A DNA stretch of 64,000 nt, from assembly GCF_014650435.1 (NCBI RefSeq), contig NZ_BMUY01000007.1:388486-452485 (forward strand), given 5' to 3'. The translations under genes were made by a program, and so were the position numbers. The notes beneath the pieces are model-generated. The model did no database searches. It was not told where the DNA came from and saw nothing but the letters and a program-made list of their open reading frames with translations. Below are positions 8,868 through 16,706 of the stretch, one piece after another (positions within the stretch are counted from its first letter, which is position 1; every line of letters starts with the position of its first letter). Source of the stretch: Streptomyces tendae (GTDB lineage: Bacteria > Actinomycetota > Actinomycetes > Streptomycetales > Streptomycetaceae).

Positions 8868-9905
8868 ATGAGTACGCACAACGCTTCGGAGATACCGAGG
8901 ACGGCCCGCGAGGTCCGGCTCACCGAACAGCTGGAGGGGGAGCTGACGCTCGAGCACTTCGGCATCGTGCAGACGCCGGTCCCGCAGCCGAACGTGGGGG
9001 AGGTGCTCGTGCGCACCGACTACCTGTCCCTGGCGGCCGCTTACACGGACCTCATGCGCCCCGGCTGCCAGCTGCCGGTCCCGCCCTTCCTGGCGGGCGA
9101 ACGCCTCGGCGGCGGTGCGGTGGGCACCGTGGTGCGGTCCGCCAGCGACAAACTGGCCGTCGGCGACCTGGTGCACTCCATGAGCGGCTGGTCGGAGTAC
9201 TCGGCAGGTCCCGCCGAGACGTACGCCAAGCTCCCGGCAGGCCTCTTCCCGAGCCCCGCGTACTTCCTCAGCCAGGGCCCCACCGCCTACTACGGGATGG
9301 CCGACATCGCCCGGGCGGGCGAGGGGGACGTCGTCTTCGTCTCCGGCGCCGCGGGCGGCGTCGGGTCCCTCGCGGGGCAGATCGCCAGGTGCCGGGGAGC
9401 CGCTCGGGTGATCGGCAGTACCGGCAGCAAGGAGAAGATCGACTACCTGGTCGACGAACTCGGCTACGACGCCGCCTTCGACTACCACGACGGACCCGTC
9501 GTCGAACGGCTGCGAGAACTCGCCCCCAACGGGATCAACGTGTTCTTCGACAACGTCGGCGGCGAGCAGTTCGAGGCAGCGGTCCAGACGGCGGCCCCGC
9601 ACGCGCGTTTCGCCCTGTGCGGGGCGCTGGCGGGCCAGATAGGCGGCGGCCGGGCCGCTCACCCGAGGCTCGACCTCATGCGGGCCATCACCCGGCATCT
9701 GGAGATCAGGCCGTTCGCCTGCTATCACACGCCCGAGCAGGTCAGTGCCTGGTACGAACACTTCGCGCAGTGGCACGGCGAGGGTCGTCTCGTCTTCCCG
9801 CACACCACGCTCGAGGGCGGCCTCGCTCGAGCCCCCGAGGGGATGCTGGGGCTGCTGAACGGGCGATACCGGGGCAACGTCGCCGTACGGATCACGTCCG
9901 GCTGA
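8868..9905 (+). CDS. Zinc-free MDR NADP-dependent oxidoreductase (alkenal/quinone reductase type)
   Basis: A 345-residue medium-chain reductase of the curcumin reductase/PTGR group. The cofactor fold carries VFVSGAAGGVGSLAGQIA at about residue 155, and INVFFDNVGGEQ follows. No structural or catalytic zinc cysteines are visible, so it is not an alcohol dehydrogenase. Such enzymes reduce the double bond of enones. Start ATG 8868 has GGAAGGA six bases upstream. It follows the exporter by 41 bases and probably belongs to the same transcript, which ends at the strong hairpin at 9913. Substrate in this pathway is unknown. Confidence 0.8.
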   Translation: MSTHNASEIPRTAREVRLTEQLEGELTLEHFGIVQTPVPQPNVGEVLVRTDYLSLAAAYTDLMRPGCQLPVPPFLAGERLGGGAVGTVVRSASDKLAVGDLVHSMSGWSEYSAGPAETYAKLPAGLFPSPAYFLSQGPTAYYGMADIARAGEGDVVFVSGAAGGVGSLAGQIARCRGAARVIGSTGSKEKIDYLVDELGYDAAFDYHDGPVVERLRELAPNGINVFFDNVGGEQFEAAVQTAAPHARFALCGALAGQIGGGRAAHPRLDLMRAITRHLEIRPFACYHTPEQVSAWYEHFAQWHGEGRLVFPHTTLEGGLARAPEGMLGLLNGRYRGNVAVRITSG

Positions 9906-9912
9906 CGGCGAA

Positions 9913-9964
9913 GGCGGGGTGGTGGTGGCGGGCACCGTCCGGCGCCCGCCACCACCACCCCGCC
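9913..9964. terminator. Bidirectional hairpin terminator (21-bp perfect stem)
   Basis: Perfect inverted repeat with arms 9913-9933 and 9944-9964 and a 10-base loop. It sits exactly between the convergent stops of the MDR reductase and the small protein gene at 9970, so it can serve both transcripts. Confidence 0.8.
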
Positions 9965-9969
9965 CGCCG

Positions 9970-10338
9970 TCAGGACTCGTCGCGCGTCGCGTGGATCTCC
10001 ACCGGTACGGTCCGGGCCAGTCGGCCGTCGGCGTCGTAGACCCGGGACGTCCCCCGGCTGGTGAAGGACCGGTCCTGCTGACTCGCGTGCTGCTCGACGT
10101 CCACCCAGCCCGCACAGGCTCCACGGTCGTCGACGATCGGCTCCGTGATACGGAACAGGAAGCTCCCCGGCCCGAGCGAGGACCAGCGCCCGGCACCGAC
10201 TCCGCCGGCGGTGAGCAGCGCGTGCCCCCGGGCCGTGAAACGGAACGAGCCGATCGAGTCGCCGCCGGGCCGGCTCACCCGAGCCGTCCAGGTGCCGACC
10301 GGACTCGCCGGGCCGTCCTGTGGCTGCTCTCCCCCCAT
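9970..10338 (-). CDS. Small protein of unknown function, paralogue of the one at 33154
   Basis: A 122-residue protein with no recognised family. It starts with a GTW motif (PVGTWTARVSRPG) and continues with alternating hydrophobic residues that look like an all-beta barrel: GRWSSLGPGSFLFRITE, GWVDVEQ, GTSRVYDADGRL. The protein encoded at 33154 shares the same landmarks (GTW, G-YWN/RWS, F-FRI, GWVDIEQ, S-V-DAN/YDAD), so the two are paralogues within one cluster. It lies 20 bases downstream of a P450 gene and is probably cotranscribed with it. Start ATG 10338 is preferred; GTG 10350 is an alternative and neither has a strong ribosome site. A lipocalin- or SnoaL-like tailoring role is only a guess. 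Confidence 0.65.
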   Translation of the reverse strand: MGGEQPQDGPASPVGTWTARVSRPGGDSIGSFRFTARGHALLTAGGVGAGRWSSLGPGSFLFRITEPIVDDRGACAGWVDVEQHASQQDRSFTSRGTSRVYDADGRLARTVPVEIHATRDES

Positions 10339-10358
10339 TGCCGCGGACACCGGCACGG

Positions 10359-11585
10359 CTACCCGCGACCGGCCGGCCCGGCGAAACCGAACCGGACCGG
10401 CAGGCGTTGCAGCCCCCGCAACTGGAACGTGGGGGGCTTCCACGTGAGGTCCTCGTACGGCACCGCGAGCGCCAGTTGCGGGCACCGCTCCAGCAGCGCG
10501 CGCAGGGCGATACCGCTCTCCATCCGGGCCAGCGGCGCACCGACGCAGTGATGGACACCGTGCCCGAAAGCGAGGTGCGCGCGGATCTCGCGCAGCTCCC
10601 TGCCCAGATCGAACCTGTCCGCCTCCGCGAACCGCCGCGCATCCCGCCCGGCGGCAGCCATGCCGATCAGGACCACCTCGCCCGCGGGGATCTCGGTGTC
10701 ACCGATGAGCACCGGCTCGGTGGTGTAGCGGTACGCGGACACCTCCACCGGTCCGTCGAACCGCAGGACCTCCTCGACAGCCGTCTCCAGCAAGGACCAG
10801 TCGGCCCGCAGCGCGGCGAGCTGGCCGGGATTGCGCAACAGGGCGAGCGTTCCGCTGGAAATGACGTTCGCCGTGGACTCGTGCCCGCCGACCAGCAGCA
10901 GGAACGCCATGCCGAGGAGTTCCTCCGAGGACAGCCGGTCGCCGTCGTCGTGCACGGCACGTGCCATCGCGCCGAGCAGATCCTCGCCGCCCGCCTTGCG
11001 CTTGCTGTCCACCAGAGCGGACAGGTAGGCGGTCATCGCCTCCTGCGCGGCGATTCCCCGTTCGAGGGTGGGCGGCGCCGACAGATCACTCGACCACAGG
11101 TGGAAGTCCGCGCGGTCACCCTCAGGGACGCCCAGCAGTTCGCAGATGACGGACAGGGGAAGCGGCAGCGCATAGGACTCGACCAGATCCGCCTCGCGGG
11201 ACGACAGCATGGTGTCCAGCAGTTCGTGGGCGATCCGCTCGACACGTGGGCGCATGGCCTGTACACGGCGCAGCGTGAACTCGCGTGCGATGAACCTGCG
11301 CAGACGGGTGTGGTCCGGTGGATCGACCTGCATCAGGGTCTTGCCCACGACGTTGCGGCCCAGGTTCTCCCACGCCTTGAGATGGCGTATGTCGTTGCTC
11401 AGCCGCGGATCGGTGAAGGCGGCCCGTGCCAGCTCGTAGTCGGTGATCAGCCAGCAGTCACGTCCGTCCAGGACGCGGGCCCGGTGAACCGGACCCCGCT
11501 CGCGCAGGGCGGCGAAGAGCGGATAGGGGTCGGCGGTGAAACTCGGGTCCGATCCGGTGAGATCGGCGACCAGGGCCTCGGTCAT
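10359..11585 (-). CDS. Cytochrome P450 (CYP105/107-like), first of four
   Basis: Soluble bacterial P450 of 408 residues. Visible motifs are the I-helix LLLVGGHESTAN, the ExxR in EEVLRFD, and the heme loop FGHGVHHCVGAPLAR with the Cys ligand. Start ATG 11585 follows TGGAG; an upstream in-frame ATG at 11618 lacks a better site. Electrons could come from the ferredoxin encoded at 13205. It is divergent from the DNA glycosylase gene at 11752 and upstream of the unknown gene at 9970. Likely hydroxylates or epoxidises the polyketide; the position is not predictable from sequence. Confidence 0.88.
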   Translation of the reverse strand: MTEALVADLTGSDPSFTADPYPLFAALRERGPVHRARVLDGRDCWLITDYELARAAFTDPRLSNDIRHLKAWENLGRNVVGKTLMQVDPPDHTRLRRFIAREFTLRRVQAMRPRVERIAHELLDTMLSSREADLVESYALPLPLSVICELLGVPEGDRADFHLWSSDLSAPPTLERGIAAQEAMTAYLSALVDSKRKAGGEDLLGAMARAVHDDGDRLSSEELLGMAFLLLVGGHESTANVISSGTLALLRNPGQLAALRADWSLLETAVEEVLRFDGPVEVSAYRYTTEPVLIGDTEIPAGEVVLIGMAAAGRDARRFAEADRFDLGRELREIRAHLAFGHGVHHCVGAPLARMESGIALRALLERCPQLALAVPYEDLTWKPPTFQLRGLQRLPVRFGFAGPAGRG

Positions 11586-11751
11586 GACGGCTCCAGGGAG
11601 TCGGGAGGTGATGGCCACTCAGGCGGCAGGCGCCCGGGTCCCAAAACGTAGGCCGCGGCCCTCGACCTTCGCTCGTGCCCCAGCACATGAAGCGCGGGGA
11701 TGGACGGCGGGCAGGGCATGCGGGCGGCGGGCCCCGGTGATAATGGGTGGC

Positions 11752-12855
11752 ATGCCGTTACTCTCCGAACGCGCGCTCAACCGGTCCCTGCTGGAGCGCC
11801 AGTTGCTGCTCGACCGGGTGGCCTGGCCCGTGCCCAGGGTGGTCGAGCGCCTGGTTGCGATGCAGGGGCAGGAGCCCGACGCACCGTACGTGGGCCTGTG
11901 GACGCGGATCGCCGGCTTCACGCACGACGCGTTGTCGTCGCAGCTGCACGAGCGCCGGATCGTGCGCGGCGCCCACTTGCGCACCACCCAGCACCTGGCG
12001 CTCGCGGAGGACTTCCGCTGGCTGCGTCCGCTGCTCCAGCCCCGCATGGACCGCGCTCCGCTGATGGGGCTGCGGCGCGAGATCGAAGGGATCGACCTGG
12101 CCGAACTCGCCTCGGTTGGAAGGCGGTTGCTGAGGGGCCGGGCCCTGACCCGACGGGAACTGGGCAGCGCGCTCGCCGAGCACTTCCCGGACCGCAAGGC
12201 CAACGCCCTGGCCGTGTCCGTGCATTTCCTCGTGCCGATGGTCCACCCCCCGCCGAGTGGGCTGTGGGGGAAGCGGGGATCGGTGCCGTGTGCACTTGCG
12301 GAGGACTGGATCGGGCAGCCGCTGCAGACGACGCCGCGGATCCAGACGATGATCACCAGGTACCTGGCCGCGTTCGGCCCGGCCGATGTGAAGGACATGC
12401 AGGCGTGGTCGGGGCTGAGCGGCCTGCGCGAGGTGGTGGATGAACTCCGGCCGCGCCTGCGGGTCCACCGCGACGAGGGCGGCAGGGAGCTGTTCGACGT
12501 GCCGGAGGCCCAAGAGCCCGGCGACCCGGACCGGCCGGCGCCGGTGCGCTTCCTGCCCGCGTTCGACAACCTCCTCCTCGGCCACGCGAACCGCAGCCGG
12601 GTGATCGCCGACGAGTACCGCAAGCTGGTTGCTCCCGGGCAGGCGAGGGTATTGCCCACCTTCCTCGTCGACGGCTTCGTGAGCGGCACATGGTCGGTCA
12701 GGGACGGCCGGCTGCTTCTCTCCCCGTTCCGCACCCTGTCGAGGACCGACACGGCGGCCGTGTCGGAGGAGGCGTGGCGCCTGGCGCAGTTCGTGCTCCC
12801 GGACGCCGACCGGCGGGACGTCCGCCTCGAACCCGGCCCGGAGCGCGGCGTGTGA
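11752..12855 (+). CDS. AlkZ/YcaQ-type DNA glycosylase (winged-helix HTH_42), QxQ motif: self-resistance
   Basis: A 367-residue HTH_42 protein of the AlkZ/YcaQ group, which excises bulky alkylated bases from DNA. The catalytic QxQ motif is present as Gln38-Gly39-Gln40 in RLVAMQGQEPDAPYVG, followed by the family motif RIVRGAHLRTTQHLAL. The C-terminal domain includes VRFLPAFDNLLLGH and LVDGFVSGTW, both typical of the family. Homologues TxnU and LldU protect producers of trioxacarcin and LL-D49194 by removing drug-guanine adducts; AlkZ does so for azinomycin B. Start ATG 11752 is uncertain: ATG 11743 is in frame and neither has a good ribosome site. Its presence suggests the product is a DNA alkylator. 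Confidence 0.85.
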   Translation: MPLLSERALNRSLLERQLLLDRVAWPVPRVVERLVAMQGQEPDAPYVGLWTRIAGFTHDALSSQLHERRIVRGAHLRTTQHLALAEDFRWLRPLLQPRMDRAPLMGLRREIEGIDLAELASVGRRLLRGRALTRRELGSALAEHFPDRKANALAVSVHFLVPMVHPPPSGLWGKRGSVPCALAEDWIGQPLQTTPRIQTMITRYLAAFGPADVKDMQAWSGLSGLREVVDELRPRLRVHRDEGGRELFDVPEAQEPGDPDRPAPVRFLPAFDNLLLGHANRSRVIADEYRKLVAPGQARVLPTFLVDGFVSGTWSVRDGRLLLSPFRTLSRTDTAAVSEEAWRLAQFVLPDADRRDVRLEPGPERGV

Positions 12856-12861
12856 CGGGAG

Positions 12862-12890
12862 GGCCGGGACGGCCTGAGGCCGTCCCGGCC
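12862..12890 (+). terminator. Hairpin terminator after the DNA glycosylase gene
   Basis: Arms 12862-12874 and 12878-12890 are a perfect 13-bp inverted repeat around a three-base loop, starting six bases after the stop codon and followed by CCTTCCCCCT. Confidence 0.7.
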
Positions 12891-13204
12891 CCTTCCCCCT
12901 CCTCACACGGGTCGAGCCCGCTGCCGCCGGATGCCGAAGCCGGGAAGTGCGGCACCGTCCGAAGCCGGTCCGAACCCGCCCTCGGCCGGCGGCCGGCGCG
13001 TGATCATGCGGTCGGCCGGCCGGTTCACCGACCCGGCCCCCACCGTGCGTGCGTCGCGGGAGCACAGAACCGAGAACCGTTCCCGCGCCGGTGAGCCGGA
13101 GACGACCGCACCCTCGTGCAACCGGGCGAGGCCGCCCGGTCGCACCCCGGCACCGCACTGCTCCCCGGCACGGCCCGCTTTCACGGCGACCGGTCCGGCA
13201 CCCG
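12891..13204. other. Gene-free stretch between the glycosylase terminator and the ferredoxin stop
   Basis: About 310 bases with only long GC-rich shadow frames that lack family resemblance or a convincing start. It holds the 3' untranslated region of the minus-strand ferredoxin transcript. I see no clear promoter or RNA in it. Confidence 0.5.
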
Positions 13205-13528
13205 TCACACCTGGGTCGTCGGAAGGTGCACGATCAACCCGTCGATGGCTTCCGAGACCGGCAGCTGGCAGCTGAGCCGGCTGGTGGGCCGGCGCTCGGC
13301 TGCCGTGCCGTACAGCACGTCGTCCTCCGCCTCGTGCATCTCGGGAAGCGGCAGCGTGTTGCCCTCGTCGATGTACACGTGGCACGTACCGCACTGGGCC
13401 GAGCCTCCGCACTGGGCCACGATGCCCTCGACGTTGTTCAGCTTCGCGCCCCGCATGACCGTGTTGGGAGCCGTCACCTCCAGCACGGTCTCCGTGCCGT
13501 CGGGATGCTTGTATGTGATCTTGGCCAT
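13205..13528 (-). CDS. 2Fe-2S ferredoxin (adrenodoxin/putidaredoxin type)
   Basis: Electron carrier of 107 residues. The cluster-binding pattern Cys-x5-Cys-x2-Cys is seen in VAQCGGSAQCGTCHVYIDE, and the fourth Cys in SRLSCQLPV. The C-terminal region LSCQLPVSEAIDGLIVHLP is typical of the vertebrate-type ferredoxins that serve P450s. Start ATG 13528 is preceded by GGAGGG. It stands alone on the minus strand between a DNA glycosylase and an alpha/beta-hydrolase gene. It is the only ferredoxin seen for the four P450s. No ferredoxin reductase gene is visible, so a reductase encoded elsewhere is presumably used. Confidence 0.9.
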   Translation of the reverse strand: MAKITYKHPDGTETVLEVTAPNTVMRGAKLNNVEGIVAQCGGSAQCGTCHVYIDEGNTLPLPEMHEAEDDVLYGTAAERRPTSRLSCQLPVSEAIDGLIVHLPTTQV

Positions 13529-13562
13529 GATGCCCTCCTCGTGGCAGGCCGCGCGACCGGTG

Positions 13563-13590
13563 CAGTGGGTCACTGTGACGGCTCCCACTG
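13563..13590. promoter_or_regulatory. Nested inverted repeat in the ferredoxin/hydrolase divergent region
   Basis: The 369-base divergent intergenic region 13529-13897 carries no gene. Within it CAGTGGG (13563) pairs with CCCACTG (ending 13590), and TCACTGTGA lies between. It begins 34 bases upstream of the ferredoxin start, a position suited to an operator. The hydrolase start at 13898 has its own ACGGAGG ribosome site. No binding protein is known. Confidence 0.3.
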
Positions 13591-13897
13591 GGAGGGCGGT
13601 CGAGAAGACCTCGAAGCCGCCGGGCCCGACCTGGCCACCCTCGCCCCCCGCCCGGCGGGGCGCACGGCACAGCGGCGGCCCCCGGGGATCCTGGCGTCCG
13701 CCTGCGGAGCAGCCCTCCTCGAAACGGCGGGCTGCGCCGGGCCCGGCTTCCCGGCGGTACTCGGCTGTTCCCGCGCGGGCGGGCGTTTCGGCCGCTGCCG
13801 CGCAGCGGGGCCCGGTCGGCCACGGTCCGACGCCGTTCCAGGGGGCTTCGAGGCGCATCCGCAACTCTGGACACCCTGATCCGAACGGAGGCATGAG

Positions 13898-15382
13898 GTG
13901 GCAACCATCTGGCCCGGCACCGACGCGGCTCACCTTCCGCGGGAGTTCCACACCCAGCGACCGCGCTGGACGGCAGAGCCCTCCAGCGGTCGGGAAGGCT
14001 TTCCCGGCACCGAGTACGCGACCATCGAGGTGCCCCGCGACTACGCGGAGCCGTCCGGGGAGCGCATCACGCTCGCCATCAGCCGGCTGCGCGCCGCCGA
14101 CCCCGCACGGCGCCGCGGCATCCTCCTGGCCGTCAACGGAGGACCGGGCGGCGACGGGGGCCTCGGCAGGTTCCTGCCGGAGAAGTTCGCCGGGACCGCA
14201 CTGCACCAGGTCTACGACCTGATCGGCTTCGATCCACGGGGCACCGGTGCGTCGACGGGGCTCTACGCCGAGGTCACCACCCCGACCGCGCCGTTCGACT
14301 CGCGGCCCCCCGACTCGGCGTTCCGTCAACTCGCGGAGGACATGCGGCAGCGGGAACTGGCCTGCAGCCGGGGCGGGGGCGCCCTGCGCCCCCACATCAG
14401 CACCCGGAACACCGCACGGGACATGGACGTGATGCGCCAGGTGCTGGGCGAGAGCCACCTCAGTTTCGTCGGCTACGCCTATGGCGCCTATGTCGGAGCC
14501 GTTTACGCGAGCATGTTCCCGGCACACCTGGACCGCAGCGTGCTCGACTCCTGTGTCGGGCCCCGATGGACCTGGCGCGAACAGTTCCTGTGGCAGGGCG
14601 ACGCCGTGCACCGCAACGTGAACCAGTGGGCCCGGTGGACCGGACAGCGCCACACCGCCTTCGGCCTCGGCCGCGGGTGCGCACAGGTGCTCTCGGCCGT
14701 GGAGCGCGTGGCCGGCCTGCTGGAGAGCCAACCCGGTGGCGTTCGACTGCGCACGCTCTTCGACGGGGCGGTGGGGACCCGCTGCGCCGACCGCGGGCGC
14801 TGGGCGGAACTCGCCGAGGCCGTCGGCGCGCTGCTGGCCGCGGCGGCACCCGGCGGGGCGGGCCCCGAGGCATGTGCGGAACTCCTGTCCGAGCAGGCCG
14901 TCTGGCGGGCTGCGGACGGCGAGGGCACCCGGCGCGTCGCCGTGTTGGAGGCCGTCACCCTCGAACACGAGTGGCCCGACGACCTGGAGGTCTACTACAA
15001 CGACATGCGTGACTTCCGAAAACGCTTCCCCTACGGCTACGGAGTGCTGCGCGCCCAGCCCTGGGTCGGGGCGTTCCGAACGTTCCAGCCGGCTGAGCCG
15101 CCCACGCGCCTGCGCCCGGGCGGCTTTCCGACGGGCCTGGTCGTCCAGGCCGACGGGGACCCGATGGACCACTACGCCGGTGGCGTGGCGATGGCCGAAC
15201 TGCTGGGCCACAGGCTGCTGACGGTCGAGGACTCCGGCGAGCACGAGATCTACGTACTCGGCGGCAATGCGCATGTCGACGCCGTCGTGCACCGCTATCT
15301 GGTGGATGGCCGGCTGCCCGCGGAGCACACCGTCTGCCGGGGTGTGTCGCTGCGCCCGGACATCCCCGCCGACACCGACTGA
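13898..15382 (+). CDS. Alpha/beta-hydrolase of the TAP/proline-iminopeptidase type lacking the nucleophilic serine
   Basis: A 494-residue protein with the architecture of secreted tripeptidyl-aminopeptidase-like hydrolases but no signal peptide. The oxyanion-hole motif LLAVNGGPGGDGG is at about residue 77, and DLIGFDPRGTGAS follows. The nucleophile elbow, normally G-x-S-x-G, reads Gly192-Tyr-Ala194-Tyr-Gly196 (SFVGYAYGAYVGAVYA). The C-terminal QADGDPMDHY and the SGEHEIYVL/HVDAVV region keep the family layout. The codon is GCC at 14477-14479, so the loss of Ser is clear. It may act as a cofactor-free cyclase, lyase or binding protein rather than a peptidase. Start GTG 13898 follows ACGGAGG. 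Confidence 0.8.
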   Translation: MATIWPGTDAAHLPREFHTQRPRWTAEPSSGREGFPGTEYATIEVPRDYAEPSGERITLAISRLRAADPARRRGILLAVNGGPGGDGGLGRFLPEKFAGTALHQVYDLIGFDPRGTGASTGLYAEVTTPTAPFDSRPPDSAFRQLAEDMRQRELACSRGGGALRPHISTRNTARDMDVMRQVLGESHLSFVGYAYGAYVGAVYASMFPAHLDRSVLDSCVGPRWTWREQFLWQGDAVHRNVNQWARWTGQRHTAFGLGRGCAQVLSAVERVAGLLESQPGGVRLRTLFDGAVGTRCADRGRWAELAEAVGALLAAAAPGGAGPEACAELLSEQAVWRAADGEGTRRVAVLEAVTLEHEWPDDLEVYYNDMRDFRKRFPYGYGVLRAQPWVGAFRTFQPAEPPTRLRPGGFPTGLVVQADGDPMDHYAGGVAMAELLGHRLLTVEDSGEHEIYVLGGNAHVDAVVHRYLVDGRLPAEHTVCRGVSLRPDIPADTD

Positions 15383-15383
15383 A

Positions 15384-15443
15384 CCGTTGCGCGGACGGCT
15401 GCGACCCGAGACCTGCTTCGGGTCGCAGCCGTCCGCGCAACGG
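15384..15443. terminator. Bidirectional terminator with a 26-bp perfect stem
   Basis: Arms 15384-15409 and 15418-15443 are exact reverse complements around an eight-base loop. The hairpin lies between the convergent stops of the hydrolase (15382) and the P450 gene (15450). Confidence 0.85.
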
Positions 15444-15449
15444 GAGAAG

Positions 15450-16679
15450 TCACCAGGCGACCGGCAGCTCCCACACGCTGTAGATCACAGCGCCCTCCTT
15501 GCGCGGGACGCGGTCGAAGGGCTGGGCCAGCCGCAGCGTCGGGATCCGGTGGAACAGCTTGCTCCACACGATCTCCAACTCCAGGCGCGCCAGGTCCGCG
15601 CCGATGCAGTGGTGCACCCCGTGGCCGAAGCCGAGGTGCTTGCGGCTGCCCCGGGTGATGTCGAGGCGGTCGGGGTCCGGGAAGACCTCCGGATCACGGT
15701 TGGCGGCCAGCCCCAGGCAGAGGATGCCGTCCCCCGCACGGATCAGCTTGCCGCCGATCTCGATGTCCTCCAGGGCGACCCGGGGTACCGCGGTGTCCCC
15801 GATGGTGGCGAACCTGATGAGTTCCTCGACGGCGGGTTTCACCAGCGAGGGATCGTCGCGGAGCAGCTCCAGCTGGTCGGGGTGCTCCAGCAGGCAGGCG
15901 GTGCCGAGCGAGATCTGACTCGCGGTGGTCTCGTGCCCGCCGTTCATGAGCAGGCGGACCATGTTGAACAGGTCCCGGTCCGTGTACTGCTCGCCGGACG
16001 CCTTGTAGTCCGCCATGGCGCGGCTGAGCAGGTCGTCCCCGGGTTCCCGGCGCTTGGTCCGGATCAGTTCGCTGATGTAGGCGTTGACCTCCACGATCGC
16101 CGCCTGGCGCTCGTCGGTGGTGCTGTGCCCGCCCAGCAGTGCTGTGCCGTGTTTGATGAAGAAGTCGTGCCGATCCTGCGGAATGCCGAGCAGTTCGCAG
16201 ATGACGGTCATCGGGACGGCCAGCGAGAACACCCGGTGCATGTCCACCGGCGGCGAGAGGGAGAGCATCTTGTCCAGGTGTGTGTCGACGATCTCCTCGA
16301 TGCGCGGGCGCAGCCGCTGCACCTGTCGGTGGGTGAAGGTCAGCGCGGCCTTGCGGCGGGTGCGCAGGTGCTCCTCACCGTCGTAGCCGATGAAGGACGT
16401 CTCGGTGCGGTACTCCGGCGGGGCGATGAAGTAGAAGGGGAAGTTCGCGTGCTTGCGGGAGGCGCTGACCCGCGGATCCGTGAGCAGTTCTCGGATGGTG
16501 TCATATCCGGTGACGGTCCATATCCGCAGGCCCGAGCCCCGCAGCAGCACCTGGGAGACGTCCTCTTCGATCATCTCGGCGTACTCGGGCGGGGGGGTGA
16601 ACGGGCACGTGCGCTGGTACGGGAAGTCCTTGTCCGCCGGCACCTGGCCGGTCTCGGGTTCGGTCGAAGTCGAGGTCAC
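15450..16679 (-). CDS. Cytochrome P450, second of four
   Basis: A 409-residue P450 with I-helix LLMNGGHETTASQ, ExxR in VEELIRFA, and heme loop FGHGVHHCIGADLAR. The N-terminus has a longer lead (PYQRTCPFTPPPEYAEM) typical of CYP105-like enzymes. It is the last gene of a minus-strand operon that begins with the sugar C-methyltransferase and continues through epimerase, 4-ketoreductase and epoxide hydrolase genes. The start lies 27 bases after the hydrolase stop. Position next to an epoxide hydrolase makes epoxidation, or oxidation near an epoxide, a reasonable guess. Confidence 0.88.
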   Translation of the reverse strand: MTSTSTEPETGQVPADKDFPYQRTCPFTPPPEYAEMIEEDVSQVLLRGSGLRIWTVTGYDTIRELLTDPRVSASRKHANFPFYFIAPPEYRTETSFIGYDGEEHLRTRRKAALTFTHRQVQRLRPRIEEIVDTHLDKMLSLSPPVDMHRVFSLAVPMTVICELLGIPQDRHDFFIKHGTALLGGHSTTDERQAAIVEVNAYISELIRTKRREPGDDLLSRAMADYKASGEQYTDRDLFNMVRLLMNGGHETTASQISLGTACLLEHPDQLELLRDDPSLVKPAVEELIRFATIGDTAVPRVALEDIEIGGKLIRAGDGILCLGLAANRDPEVFPDPDRLDITRGSRKHLGFGHGVHHCIGADLARLELEIVWSKLFHRIPTLRLAQPFDRVPRKEGAVIYSVWELPVAW

Positions 16680-16706
16680 GACGGGTTTCCTCCTGATGGC
16701 TTGTCA

